The notes: generated from the sequence alone by a model not told the origin. Positions 34,361 through 46,440 are shown, counted from the first letter of the stretch. The stretch: DNA of 64,000 bases from Rosa chinensis (GCF_002994745.2 NC_037090.1:24975501-25039500); one strand, 5' to 3'. Numbers and translations: made by a program.

Positions 34361-34365
34361 AAAAA
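34316..34365. repeat. homopolymer C29/A15 tract
   Basis: Five C, one A, 29 C and then 15 A. It sits inside the LINE zf-RVT region between LNIHP and KVFDWLL. It could be a real expansion or a sequencing/assembly artefact. Confidence 0.85.
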
Positions 34366-35178
34366 CTAAGGTCTTTGATTGGCTTCTCACTAGGGGGAAT
34401 TTGAAAACTAGGACAACAATTGCTCGTTATACTAATAATTTTGATACTTCTTGCGCTCTCTGTGGCTCTAGGGTAGAAGACTTAAACCATTTTTTTTCTT
34501 TCCTACTCCTTTGCCTCAAACTTTTGGAATTTGGCTGGTGTGAATACTGCAAATTTCCATTTGCCTTAGATGACTAGCTTCTTTATCGGTTTAAAAAAGG
34601 CTTTCTTAAGCTTGAGACTGAAAATTGTTTGCTGCTTTGTTGGAAGATCTTGGAAGCGAGGAATAATCTCATCTTCAATCATATTCCTCCTTCTCCAGCT
34701 TTTGTTGTCCACTCTGCTGCTGCTTGTGGTAGCAACTACAGAGCTCGAAAGAATCATTCAATTGTCATTCTCTAATCTGCTTGTCCCCAGCTGCCCCAGA
34801 GCACTTCCCAAAATTGAATTTTGATGGTTCAGTAATCAATAAGAAAGAGCCTCTGTTGCTAGCTTTATCATCAGAGATCTTAATGGCTCCCCTAAAATTG
34901 CTTGTTCCCGGAAGATTGGTCACTCTAATGTTGTTATTGCAGAGTGTAGTGCTGTGAGAGACGATTTAATTTAAGCTTTGGAAAATAACTGTTTAAATCT
35001 CTTGTTGAGGGAGACTCCAAACTTATTATTGACTCCATCAACAAGTCTTGTGATCTCCCTTGGCACATCCGTGCTTTGGTCAAAGACATTCAAGCTATTG
35101 CAAGAAACTTCGAGAGTATCTCTTTCAAGCATCTTCACAGTGAAGCAAATTTTTTGGCTGATGATGTGACCTCCCTTA

Positions 35179-38100
35179 GGGTGTGTTTAGTATGGCTGTG
35201 CTTTTCAGAAAAGCTGGTTTCTGCTTATTTATGAGAAAAAGTAGCTGAAAAGCAAAGCAGCTGAGTGTTTGGTAAACTGACTTTTTTTAAGTGCTGTCAA
35301 TGGCAAAAAGCAGTGGTAAAGTGTTTGGTAAACTCAAACTGGCTTGTGCTTTTTGTTTGTGGAATGACCAAATTAGACATGAGATATTATTTTACTTTGA
35401 TTATTTGGTAATACAATGTTGATCAAATGCTTTTGTTATTATTTTTAGTCTTTATTATGTCCTTATTCATTGTTTCAACTTTCAATTTTTATAAATTATG
35501 GTGAGCATATGATTAATATTGAACAATTTTAAAAATAACTTATACAAATATATTAGTAACATTAATAACAATTAGTTTCTGGTTCGCATCAAGTAACCAC
35601 AAAAAATTTCATAACACATTCAAATGTTCAAGTTATTACACGCACTCATCAATACTGCTATTTCTTATTATTGTCATTTCTTGTGCACCATGACCATGAT
35701 ATTCTTCTTCTACATCATCATCCATCTCTATCCCATGACTTGACCCATCACCTTCTCTTTCTTCACCGTGAACAAAATGCCTATCACGATGTGCATGTCT
35801 CCGTATATAATTATGAAGTGTCCTTGTGGCAATGACAATCTTCACTTATTTCTCAAATAAAAAACTTTGCATGTCCTTTAAAATCTTCCACTTTTTTTTC
35901 CAAACTCCAAATGTGCGTTCCATAACGCTTCTAAGAGAAGAGTGTGCTTGGTTAAATATCTCTTTTTCATTTCTTGGTTCTTGCCTACGATATTCTTGAA
36001 AATGCTGTCTTGGACCTTTGTAAGGTCCCAAAAACCCACTCATTTGAGGGTATCCCGAATCTACCACATAATATTTTCCTGTCAAATAAATACATATTAA
36101 AAATTTGACAAAACTTCATTCATAACATTAAAGATTTACAAAAAAAAAAAAAAAAAAAACTATAATTAAATATATAGAGACACAAAACTCTAGCAGAAGC
36201 TGCAAACGAACACATCACCACTTTCCCAGAAGTTATGATTAAAATTAATGAGTGCCCGAGTTATGCATGAATGTTTCAGAATTTCACTAATGGCTCAGCT
36301 AGATCAATCATTCTCACCACTAGAGAATCCAACATAAACAAAGTTGCAAATGAATTTCAATACACAAGCAATGAAAATATCATGAAACTGCAAACCAACA
36401 CATCACCACATCACCACATAACCAAAAGCTATGATTAAAATTAATTGCAAACATCAACTGTCCAAATGTGCTTGCAACTTGTAATCTATCTAAAACCATT
36501 TGAAAATAGGATCAGAAAACTAGAAGTACAAATAATTCTCAGTAATGGAAGTACAAACAATTCTACAAATATGCAATGACTATTAAAAAAAATAAAAAAC
36601 ACGCTTTCAGATTTGCACAAAGCTCTTAAAACAATTTCACTACTACACAAGATATTAGTAGAGAGCATTATGGATAAAACTTGATCGAGTCTCTAACAGG
36701 AATAACAACCCCTTCATCTGGAATCTAATTTCTACTCAACAAATTAAACATTTCTCTAGCTATTTGTGTGTGCGCATATCAGATACTTCTAGTGGCTATA
36801 CCTCCCACCATTAGATTCAATGATTGGTACGTGGTGTATCCACCAATCTTTTCTTATGTAATTTATATATCTTCATAGTTTGACATGTCTAGTTAAGTCC
36901 ATGTATGCACAGTGCAAGCGTGCAATCACACACCTCTGAACTGCAAATAAAAAGGTAGAGTGCAGTGCTAACACCACTAGCTTCCACAATCATTTGAACA
37001 CTCTGAATCCTCTTTCATCTCAGCATCGATTATTCTCTATCTGTGAATAATATACATCTGGAGACAAGTAGATGAAAAAATCTGCATAGGTCAAGTTTAG
37101 ACCTTGCCAATAACTAATCTGAAATATAACCATATTTTCCTGTCTTTCTCCCCTCGGAACTCTGTACTTCCAACCCAACTCCTACCAGATCAATCCTCTT
37201 TTCCTACCTCCCCATGTTCAATTCTCCTTCTTCTAGTGTCTATACCTTCTAGTTCTCTGCCAAACATACACTACTCAATTGTTCAAAACAAAAACAATAA
37301 AAAAGAACTGAGTTCTCCAATGATGGCAGAATTGATAAAACTAGGAAATGGGCTTGTGTTAAATGCTTTTGTTCATATCAGTGTTAGAAAGAGTCTATAC
37401 CATGGTATCAGAACCGTGCATTCCTGACGCACTCGACAAAGCCAATCAAATATATCCAATCTAGTTCTTCTATATATGACCCAACAAGCATTGGCTTGAT
37501 TATATTTTCCTCCCTGAACGGAGAAGATCGAACACAACATTGAGCAGACAAACACGATAACTTAGTGGTGCCATTGAGCAGATAAGTTCGAAGAAGAAGA
37601 AGAAGAAGAAAAACCCAGATTTTGAAAGAAATAATAAATTAAAATCGACCATAACCCAGATTTTTAATTGTCAGCAAATCCCAGACAATTTGCAACCTGC
37701 AATCCACACAAATACTCAACCAACAAAGACAAAACCCATCAAATTACATATGCTTTTCAAGCCATCCCATTCCCAATCAGAAAACCAAGCAAGGCAATTA
37801 AAAATTAACTATCATGAACAAACACAAGAGCTCCTAGATTGGAGTTTCCCACAAAAAATAAACTAAATCCAAACATATGAAACGATAAAATTAACTTGCC
37901 ACAAAACTCACAAACCAGAATGATGGAGAGAAAGAGCAGATCAAGAAGGAGCAGATCAAAGAAGAACCCAGATAGGGAATCATAGATTGAGAAATGAAAG
38001 ATGAAATAGGAACTGAAATGGAACCGGGAGGGGTTATTAATGCCTGCAGAGCTTTCGATTTTCAGAGCCTGGTACGAAGATCTGGGGATTGGATTGAGGC

Positions 38101-38456
38101 TTCGAACACGAATGAGAGGAGGCAATCAGCGAGATGCAAGAGCAGTGTTCACTGCGCGGCGCTGGAGGTTTCAGTTTTCAACATGGAAGAGAAGGTTTGA
38201 TGGCAGTGTGGTGTAATTGCTGAAGGGAAGAGAGGACACAACCCGGTATTTCGAAATGTTCATTAAACTATAGTAACTCCCGCTACAGTGGAAAAGCCAG
38301 TGCCTGCTTCTAAAAGCATGGGGTTGCTGGCTTCAGCTTTTCGACCCAAAGAAGCCGTGGCTTCTGCCAAAAGCTGGGCCAAAGTAGATTTACCAAACGC
38401 ACACATGTGTGGTGCTTATAAGCAGGGGAGCAAAAAAGCCCCCCCCAAACGCACCC
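35179..38456 (-). mobile_element. PIF/Harbinger element with decayed transposase (3278 bp)
   Basis: The ends are GGGTGTGTTTAG at 35179 and the complement of GGGTGCGTTTGG at 38456, flanked by the 3-bp duplication TTA (35176-35178 and 38457-38459), the hallmark of PIF/Harbinger. Subterminal regions on both sides share AAGCAG/CAGCTTTT-type motifs (35210-35300 and 38290-38400). Only the 3' part of a transposase gene remains recognisable, on the minus strand; 36090-38290 has no other open frame with a known domain. Confidence 0.85.
35636..36085 (-). pseudogene. Harbinger DDE transposase fragment with nonsense mutation
   Basis: Read from 36085 down: TGKYYVVDSGYPQMSGFLGP, then YKGPRQHFQEY, EKEIFNQAHSSLRSVMERTF and GVWKKKWKILKDM. 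This is the C-terminal third of a Harbinger (DDE_Tnp_4, HARBI1-like) transposase, including the D of the catalytic VVDSGYP motif and the E region of ERTFG. A TAA interrupts at FLFEK. The frame then continues VKIVIATRTLHNYIRRHAHR, so the stop is most simply a CAA-to-TAA change inside the domain. The N-terminal part is missing or unreadable. It is inactive. Confidence 0.85.
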
Positions 38457-38682
38457 TTAGCCATGCGAACCAGAATCCCAGCATTTGGAGGAGTATGCTA
38501 CCCCTTCATGCTCTCTCCGCTTTCAATTTAGATCAGTTTGGTGTTGGTGTTGGTGTTGTTAAAGGTTTTAGTTGTAATTGTGTTCATTTTCTGCTTAGGG
38601 GGAAAAAAAGTCTTTTGATATGAACCTTGGTATGGATCCAAATTAGGCCGAAGACATAAGTTGTAATTCTTTATCATTTGGT

Positions 38683-39174
38683 AAAGGGTAAAAATTATAA
38701 ATAGTTCTTGTGGTTTGGAATGATGTCTTTTCTAACCTTGTGGTTTAAAAATATTTAATTTTACTCCTGTAGTTTGCGAAACTAATTAATATTGGTCCAA
38801 ATGCTATTTTTGACGAAAACCCCTCATGGGCAAGGATAAATTTGTCAATTCAATATAAAATAGTAAAAGAAATTAAACTAAATAGTATTTGAAAAATTAA
38901 ATTAAAAAATAGGAGTTTATGGAATTCTGATTTTTATTTATTTTTAATTTCATTGCCTATAAAATTTTTAATTTATTTCGTTTTCGTTTTATTTTTTTAT
39001 TGAGATGACAAACTTATCCTTATAAATGACTTACACATGGCAAAGTTTTTGTCAAAATTAGCTTTTGGACCAACTTTGATCAATTTCGCAAATCATGAGG
39101 GTAAAAGTAAACATTTTGAAACCACAAGGTGTATATCACTCTAAATCACAGGGACCATTTCTAACTTTTACTCT
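38683..39174. mobile_element. MITE-like inverted repeat (about 490 bp)
   Basis: The left end (GGGTAAAAATTATAAATAGT then TCTTGTGGTTTGGAATGAT) pairs with the complement of the right end (AGAGTAAAAGTTAGAAATGG then TCCCTGTGATTTAGAGTGAT). Inner parts also pair (TTTGCGAAACTAATTAATAT with the complement near 39075). It is AT-rich and non-coding. This pattern is common in plant Mutator-like MITEs; the class is inferred. Confidence 0.7.
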
Positions 39175-39450
39175 ATATTATTTTGCAAATCAGAATTTGA
39201 TCAGATATCTGAGAAGTGACATTATTTTGAAAATTCTTCTAGAAACAAGCCTATTTTGAAAATTACACATGTAAGCTTTCGAATTTTTTTATTTTATTTT
39301 ATTTTTCCTTCTACAACCATTATTACCATCTTATAATTAGAGGAGTGAAATTCACATTCCTTCTTTTATTTTTAGATTGAAATTCTTATAAAAAGACAAA
39401 ATTGAGTTACTAAAGTCTAAAGATAAAATTTAAGTTACTGAAAAATAAAA

Positions 39451-41065
39451 GAAAAAAATTTAGTAACCTTCCCCAAACTATGCTGCCAAGGCCAATTTGA
39501 TACCCGAACTCTCAAAAGTATCAATGTGATACCGAAACACATATTTTGACATCAACATGATACTTCCGTCAAAAATCTCTAACGACTCCGTTTGTTTGCT
39601 GACGTGGTAAGCACGTGGGTCCCCTGTGATATTTTTATCAAAGGCAGAATGGTCTTTCACTAGAACTAATTAAAAAAAAAAAAAAATTGGATCGGTGCAA
39701 CTACACACTCTCTCGACTCTCATTTTCCCCAAATCACCTGAGAGAGAGAGAGAGATAGTCAATTCAATGTCAGACCTCATCCCCTGATGAGATGATCCTC
39801 CAAATTCGTTCAATCCCACTTTGAATCGGCCTATATGAACCAAACCCTAACCTGCTCACTCCTCCTTTCAATCTCCATCGAAACTGATCTGGGGTTTCTT
39901 GAATTCGATCTGGGGAGGGTGCTGTTTGGTAGATGTAACCCTCACCCATGGCTCGGCGATGGTGGTCTGGCGACGGTCTGCAGATACCGGTTGGGCAGAA
40001 CACCTGGCGGTCAAGCGGCGGTGGCCGTGGTGGGTTAAAGTTCGAGCATAGATTTGCCGAGATAGCCACAATTATATATTGTTTAATGTGAAAGGTAATT
40101 AAGCAAGGGGAGAAACAGAATGCTGGGTCGCCGGAAAGAAGTGAATCTGGATAAAGTCCGAGCATCCCCGTCGACAATGATGCTAACGAACGGTGGGCAA
40201 GAGGTGTTGTTCTGCACTGATGCTACGCTGGGGGATTTGAGGAGTTGGTGTTGTCATTGTTGTTATTGTTTCCTTTTTCTTTTTTTTTGCAATCTGAGAT
40301 TGGTGCTCGCCGAATTGGAGTGCGTTGATGTCCGGATTGGGTGATTGAGGTATCAAGGTGTTATTGTAAACGAGAAGCTGCATTGGTTAATTGAGGACTA
40401 CAATCTCGAGTTTGATGACGAGGAGGATCCTATTGTTGTCTTTGATGTGGAGATGGAGGAGTTTCGGAGACTGCGGCTTCTGTTTCCTAAGGTTGAAGGA
40501 GATGACAGTGTGAATTTCAGTGTTGCGGTTTTTTGCAGTGAAAGGTGTTTGTGTCTATGGCATTATGGAAGTCTTGCTGCCTCTGGTTCTGTTGATTTTT
40601 GGGTCATGGATGGAGACAATGACTCGTGAGATGTTCCACTGCAGAGCTAGAGTTGGTAGGATTCGTGGACAAGAAGAGGAGGAGCATGGTACCTATATGA
40701 ATGAAGCCGAGCAAATGTTATGGACATGAATGTATGATGATTTTATATGATCACAGTCTACTTTCGCTTGGGATGGGGAGAAAGATTGAAAGTCTGGAAA
40801 ATAGAAAACTGGATCGACTCCGGCGGTAATAATAAAAGCAATATTGAAAAGAAAAAAAATTAACAAAAGAAAATGGTAAATTGGTCATTTAACCTTTTTT
40901 GGGACCCATGTGCTTTCCACATCAGCAAATAAACGGAGCCGTTAGAGATTTTTGACGGAAGTATCACGTTGATGTCAAAATACGTGTTTGGGTATCACAT
41001 TGATACTTTTAAGAGTTCGGATATCAAATTGGTCTTGTCAGCATGACGATAACTGAATTTTTCTC
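39451..41065. mobile_element. Pack-MULE-like element with long TIRs (1615 bp)
   Basis: The left TIR (39451 to about 39670) and right TIR (about 40870-41065) are inverted copies of each other over about 190 bases: GACCAATTTGATATCC/GGCCAATTTGATACCC, TCCGTCAAAAATCTCTAACG shared, and CACGTGGGTCCC/CACATGGGTCCC. The same 9 bases, AAAATAAAA, flank both ends (39442-39450 and 41066-41074), as expected for Mutator; the motif is low-complexity, so it supports but does not prove the boundary. The interior is GC-richer than its surroundings and contains gene-like sequence instead of a transposase. Confidence 0.75.
40345..40629 (+). pseudogene. captured F-box-associated (FBA) domain fragment
   Basis: Inside the Pack-MULE-like element one frame reads GVIVNEKLHWLIEDYN, then DPIVVFDVEMEEFRRLRLLF and, after a gap, SVAVFCSERCLCLWHYG and DFWVMDG. 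This order (G-x-LHWL, I-FD-x-E-FR-LP, L-x-LCL, D-WVM) is the core of the F-box-associated interaction domain found after an F-box in plant F-box proteins. No F-box and no full-length frame are present, and the next bases are out of frame (TMTREMFHC in another frame). It is most likely a captured and partly decayed gene piece. The source gene is unknown. Confidence 0.6.
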
Positions 41066-41074
41066 AAAATAAAA

Positions 41075-42263
41075 TATAGAATGTAGATTATAAAATGAAT
41101 AGCGTGACTTTTACTATATTAGACCACCACCAAACGACAAAACATAGCCTATGCGTGAATATCGTAGGACAGAAAAGCGATCCCTGTATTTTATCAAGCA
41201 ATTGCCACGAGTGTAATGCATGCCCATGCTTCTTGCAGTCACCAGCTAGCACATAGTTCGATAAAGACCAATCCCATGGGCTATCGGAACTTGGCCACCG
41301 TCCCTTTCTCCAGATCTTCATATCTATCCAGACTCTACAGTAACCAACTTGTTCTTTGTAGCTAGCGTATTATTATATATATGGCCATCTTGTAATTAAT
41401 TGTAGGAAGATCTATACCTGAACTAAGTGGCTAGCTAATAGAAGTGGAAAGCATCCGAAAGGCGATCGATAGCATAGATAAGAAGCAAGGTCAGAGGAAC
41501 GATCCGAACGTATGTTAGTTACTTCATTTTACTTAACTTACATGGATCATTTTACTTAACTTACATGGATCCTAAAGGAGCTTTTTATTAGCTTACGTAA
41601 TTCCTTGTTCACCAACCTAGTTTGCGTGCTGCTCTTCAAGATCTACGTACTATGTCTCTCTCATCTTCTTTATGCATGAGAAAAAGTTTCGCTGAAATTG
41701 TCAAACCACAGCGCTTATAATTTAGACACTATATGTTTCTGGTAATGCCTTCTTAGTTTCAGCACCTAAACCCATGGGTCGAATCATGACTTCTAGTTTG
41801 TGGCGGTGTCGATCGACCTTAATCTGTGGCCGGTGAGTTCGGTTACACCTTAAACTTTCCACTCGATTATTATAACACTATTCTATATTTGGAAAACAAG
41901 TATTTTTTAAAGTGTAGCATCTCCAATGGTGAAGTACGACTAGGAGAGCCAACTCTATAGTTGCCCGATGGGGCTAAGTTTCTCAGAGTTGCTTCAATGG
42001 CAAAAGTGCTACAATTTTTACTACACTCTTTTTGGTGGGCCTTTTCACCTTCACTCAACTAGTGTTTCTCATGAATTGAGTTCATGCCATGTGTTGCTAT
42101 ATATTCTCAAAAGTTCAAAATTGATATTGTGTTTGAGATTCATATAGCGGGAAAAAGCTCAGTTGTTGTTTGGCTCATATTCTTCTTCAAATTTCTATTT
42201 ATTGGTTTCTTGTGGTTCTAGGCTTGTAGGATCAAATATTGGTAGTTCTTGACTTTTGAGTAA
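41075..42263. other. intergenic and promoter side of MTP gene
   Basis: AT-rich, no gene supported. A 23-base unit (CATTTTACTTAACTTACATG plus GAT) is tandemly duplicated at 41525-41570. 41920-42050 resembles a MITE fragment (AGCATCTCCAATGG, GCTTCAATGGCAAAAGTGCT). The last hundred bases are probably the 5' UTR of the MTP gene. Confidence 0.5.
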
Positions 42264-44029
42264 ATGGAGGGAGGTTTGAAAACAAAACTGTTGCAAAGTG
42301 AAGGTGAAAAGCCCAACCAAAATGAGTTACTGCGAGACCGGAACTCAGTTACTGCTCTCAGATGTGATTTCTTCTCCAACTTACCTGACAAAGTCCGGTC
42401 TGGCTTTGATCCTGAGGCCCCTTTTCATCTAAACCTCTCTAAAACTACTGGCTTGATAGAAGGTAACTCAGAAACTAACTATTTCTTTCTTGATTTCATC
42501 CGTTCATTTTATTAATCTTGGTGGTTGGCCTGTCTCTTCGTTTGTCAATATTTTTATCAGAACCTTTTCAAATTATACTGTTATTTAGTCTGCTCAGTTT
42601 CAGGAATTGTATATATGATGATAAAATAGATTATTTTTTTTTTATTAAGATGATATAGATGAAGTAACCTTCAATTGGGCAAGGCATATTTTCACTAAAC
42701 ATGGTAAGTATTAGTACTGATTGGTTCAAAAGTATAGAGATCGATCTGGAAATTTTGTTCTTCATTGGTTATTAGGTTTATTAGATATATACACACACAC
42801 ACAATTTCTATATTTTTCTTAGTTCCTTTTTGTATCAGGGGAGAAGGAATACTATGAGAAACAATTTGCCACCTTAAGGTCTTTTGAGGAAGTTGACTCT
42901 CTAGAGTCACCCAATGTGATTGATGCTGAGCAAGATCGAACAGAACAAGCCCAACATGAGAGAGCAATGAAAATTTCTAATTTGGCAAACACCCTTCTGC
43001 TTGCTTTAAAGGTTACATACTTTCATGATCAAGTATATTAAGTTTACTTTTCTCAGTTTTCTGTGATCACACCATATCTGGTGATGGAAACTGTCACACA
43101 AAATACGTCCATGTTTTATCAATTTCATCAGAATCATATATTAGTCACTGTAAACCTTTCTTTGCAGTGTGTGACTGCAGCGTGAAGCCCTTGTAATTGT
43201 TTGTAGTGATAATGCAGATATATGCTACAGTGAAGAGTGGATCCTTAGCTATTGCAGCTTCAACTCTAGATTCTTTGCTAGATATTATGGCTGGTGGTAT
43301 ACTTTGGTTCACACACTTGTCTATGAAAAACATAAATATCTACGAGTATCCTATTGGAAAGTTGAGAGTGCAACCAGTAGGCATTGTCATATTTGCAGCT
43401 GTCATGGCTACTCTTGGTATGTAAGTGTGTGATCGAATACCTTTATCTATATTAATTTTAGGAAGTAGACCGCTTATGTACTTGTAACAGAAATAGATAA
43501 TGGAAATGTTTTCGATCATATATAGGATCAAAATACTTTCTGTAAATCTAATTCATGCCATTGCAGGCTTTCAAGTTCTTGTCCAGGCCTTAAAACAACT
43601 TATCGAAGACACACCCTCCGAAAAGATGACTTCAGAAAAGTTGATCTGGTTGTATGCAATCATGCTGATAGCTACTGGCGTCAAACTTGTTCTTTGGTGG
43701 TACTGTAGAAGCTCGGGAAACACAATCGTCCGTGCCTATGCCAAGGTTTATCATTGCTACATGCAATTTATAGCACATGCTAACTTCATATGCCATCTAT
43801 CATCTTTTATGCTTCATATGCCATATGAAATTTGTAACACATGCTAACTTAATTCACTACTCTTGCTGATGATGATTACCAGGATCATTACTTTGATGTG
43901 GTCACAAATGTGGTTGGCTTGGTTGCTGCTGTTCTTGGAGATGAATTCTATTGGTGGATAGATCCAGTTGGTGCTATCGTCCTCGCATTGTATACAATTT
44001 CTAATTGGTCCGGAACTGTCCTAGAAAAT

Positions 44030-44082
<53 letters not shown>

Positions 44083-44742
44083 CCTCCCTCTCCTATTTGG
44101 CAGCATAGGCTGCAACGATTTTGCAGTTGGAACACTAATGTACTCGTACTATTGATTATTTTTCCCACTATAGTCTCTTTGGTTGGACAATCAGCTCCTC
44201 CTGAAGTCTTGCAGAAACTCACATATCTCATCCTAAGGCACCACAGTTTAATCAGACGTGTCGACACAGTCAGGGCCTACACCTTTGGGGTTCTCTATTT
44301 TGTTGAGGTAGAATACTCAAGTATTTAGTTAAAAGTCCACTACTTCAATATCAGATATATCCTTCCGTTTTCGTTTGGACTAGGCTTAAAGAAAAACTCT
44401 CAGACCAACTTGATTTTAGTGTTTTACCAGTTTGGTTTGTGTTACACGAACACATGTCACAGTTAAAACTTAAAAGATACCAAGATAGGAATAATTCAAT
44501 CATTTCTGGACTGCGTTATGTCCCTGCATAACTGCTAACAGAACTATCATTTACAAAAGCAGGTTGACATTGAACTGCCCGAAGATTTGCCATTGAAAGA
44601 AGCACATGCAATTGGAGAATCATTGCAAATAAAGATCGAAGAGCTCCCTGAAGTCGAGCGGGCATTTGTTCATCTGGATTATGAATGTGATCACAAGCCA
44701 GAGCACTCTGTTCTAAGTAGGCTCCCCAACAGCCATCCTTGA
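42264..44742 (+). CDS. Mn-type metal tolerance protein (cation diffusion facilitator), MTP9/10-like
   Basis: Eight exons, all with GT-AG junctions and compatible phases: 42264-42462, 42650-42703, 42839-43011, 43218-43416, 43567-43745, 43883-44033, 44174-44307, 44563-44742, giving 422 residues (404 if exon 2 is skipped). A cytosolic N terminus ends at [10 protein letters not shown]. The transmembrane part contains DSLLD in TM2 ([13 protein letters not shown]) and DHYFD in TM5. These DxxxD pairs, in place of HxxxD, mark the Mn-transporting CDF group. The C-terminal cytosolic domain ([20 protein letters not shown] to [15 protein letters not shown]) is complete. Such proteins load Mn2+ into Golgi, prevacuolar or vacuolar compartments in exchange for protons; the compartment cannot be told from sequence. 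A (CT)n tract follows the exon 6 donor directly. Confidence 0.93.
44034..44078. repeat. (TC)n microsatellite at 5' splice site of MTP intron 6
   Basis: The repeat begins right at the splice donor (GCAG|GTCTCTCTCT), so the intron's first bases are part of the microsatellite. The donor therefore deviates from the GTAAGT consensus. Confidence 0.9.
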
Positions 44743-45619
44743 TAGTTGATTCAGAGTTTGCCATGAAATAATACTAATTGTTTTTCTGTTAACTTGATTT
44801 GTACCATGAGGAAGTATCAGGAATTGAGAACCTTAGTTTTAATTGAAGTGCAAAGTTGCACCAAGAAGGTTCTGTAGTTTAAAACAAAATCATGTGTGAA
44901 CAAGCCAGTAACCGTTGGATTTGCTTAGCTCTAGACAAGCCAGGATGCAAATGGAGGAAGTTTTGTGGCTTTTTATGAAGTTACGATAAAACTCCAAATC
45001 TGACTAGTGACTAGTTCAGTGGGCTTGATCTCATCCCGATGGGTGAACATGGTACTATGGTAAAGGATTATGGAGATTGAGCTCAAAACCTTTCTTTTAT
45101 AATAGGTTAGGCATTGTGTTACCTCAGTTGCTACATAAGGTGATATGCAGGTGGCCTAGCATTACTCATAAAATGAAAGTTTTAGAGTCACATGAAGGCT
45201 TCTAGAGAGAGTTGATCCTCCTTCTCTCTAAAAATGTTCTCAAACCAAGACATCATTTTGAGTCTCACCACCACAATCCTCTCCACCACCACCACCACCA
45301 CTTTTACCTCCACATCCACCATGTCCACCCAGCCTTTATCCAGACCAGATCTACCCATTCCCTCTTTCAGTTTCTTCCTCTCTCTTTTCCTTCTACGTCT
45401 CCCGATTTCTCCATCTACCCTCCCCTAGCTGCCATCAGGAGCTTTCCCATAACTGGAAGAGCTCTAGTTCTCACCACCCTCATCATCTCTCCACCTCTTC
45501 ATTTCTTCACCACAATTAATCCAAATCATATCGCATATCAACATATCATCTACCACTTGGCACAGAATTTCCTTCTCTACTGTTTTATTTCTCTCTGTTT
45601 GACCTCTTTAGCTTACAGC
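44743..45619. other. MTP 3' flank; unidentified open frames
   Basis: The 3' UTR and flank of the MTP gene, then 45200-45619 with a pyrimidine-rich stretch containing an ACC repeat (45280-45302). Open frames there encode Ser/Thr/Pro- or His-rich peptides without a recognisable domain, and none has supporting splice or codon evidence. The hAT MITE at 45620 interrupts this stretch. Confidence 0.4.
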
Positions 45620-46129
45620 CAGGGGCGGAACCAGGATTTGTAACTTGGGGGGGTCGGGACATAGTTAAACATATAACTAAAAATGAAACAAAAAAACTTC
45701 ACAACATTTTTCTTTAGACTTCAACTATAGCAAGCAATCTCTTTACAAACGTTATTGTTCAATCCTTACTATGATCTAATGAAACTTCAAAACTAAAAAA
45801 TTAACCGTAAACCGCAATAAGTTTAAGTGTTGAACAATAGAAAATTAAAAGAAAAGAATTCCTTATATTTGATTGAATCCTAATAAATGAATTCTTATGA
45901 ATTTTAGTAAATAATTAATGAGAGGTAAATGCTCTCATCTCTCTTTTTGACCAAAATAATAATAATGAGAGATAAATAGTATCAGTACAAATAGGGGGGG
46001 GGGTCCGATTTGCAAAAACATATAAACTTATATATAATTATACATAATTAATGTATTAATTAGTTGTTATGTTCAATTGATTGGGGGGGGGTCTGAACCC
46101 CTGCAAACCCTTTACTAGTTCCGCCCCTG
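45620..46129. mobile_element. hAT-type MITE (510 bp), TIR CAGGGGCGGAAC
   Basis: It begins CAGGGGCGGAACCAGG and ends with the complement of CAGGGGCGGAACTAG. The exact 8-bp duplication CTTACAGC lies at 45612-45619 and 46130-46137. G runs (45646-45653, 45994-46003, 46084-46091) flank the ends. It is a very common plant non-autonomous family. The interior is AT-rich and non-coding. Confidence 0.92.
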
Positions 46130-46214
46130 CTTACAGCTTTGCAGATTTTTGTTAAATTTATAGAAGGTGTCCAAATTACCTCGGTAATCACTCCCTCTTC
46201 GGTTACTCGGTTAC

Positions 46215-46440
46215 TTTTGAGCGTCTTTGGAGAGAGAAATTCTTGGATAGAGACTGCCACGTGGTAGGGCAGTGCGGCCCACCAATCAAAACTCAAAAAA
46301 AAAAAAAATCTTGTTCCAAAACTGTCCTCAATTTACAAGGTAAAATATCTAAAATACCCCTCCTGCTAGGCAGTGATTTGAGGGCCGCACTGCCCCACCA
46401 CGTGGCAGCCCTACCAAAGACCTTCTCCTTTGGAGAAGGT
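46215..46440. mobile_element. small MITE-like inverted repeat
   Basis: Arms of about 45 bases. The centre of each reads CTGCCACGTGGTAGGGCAGT and its complement ACTGCCCCACCACGTGGCAG, followed by GCGGCCC/GGGCCGC. A run of A and AT-rich sequence lie between the arms. No target duplication was resolved. It lies between two hAT-type elements. Confidence 0.7.

Larger units (their letters stand above)
34020..38640 (+). mobile_element. decayed LINE 3' region, split by PIF/Harbinger
   Basis: 34020-35178 and 38460-38640 together read as the end of a plant L1-type LINE. A zf-RVT-like part contains WLLTRGNLKTRTTIARYTNN then CALCGSRVEDLNHFFSF (34380-34510). An RNase H-like part contains LNFDGSVINKK, a diverged core, and VEGDSKLIIDSINKSCDIPW and LHSEANFLADDVTSL (34815-35178) after correcting small frame errors. 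Stops and frameshifts make it dead. If the Harbinger element and one copy of its TTA duplication are left out, the frame runs on from ADDVTSL into SHANQNPSIWRSMLPLHALS at 38459 onward. Confidence 0.8.

Noticed and set aside
45212..45643. Pyrimidine-rich 143-codon frame upstream of the hAT MITE as a gene
   Set aside because: Low-complexity His/Ser/Pro-rich translation in two competing frames, running straight into the MITE; no domain or splice support.
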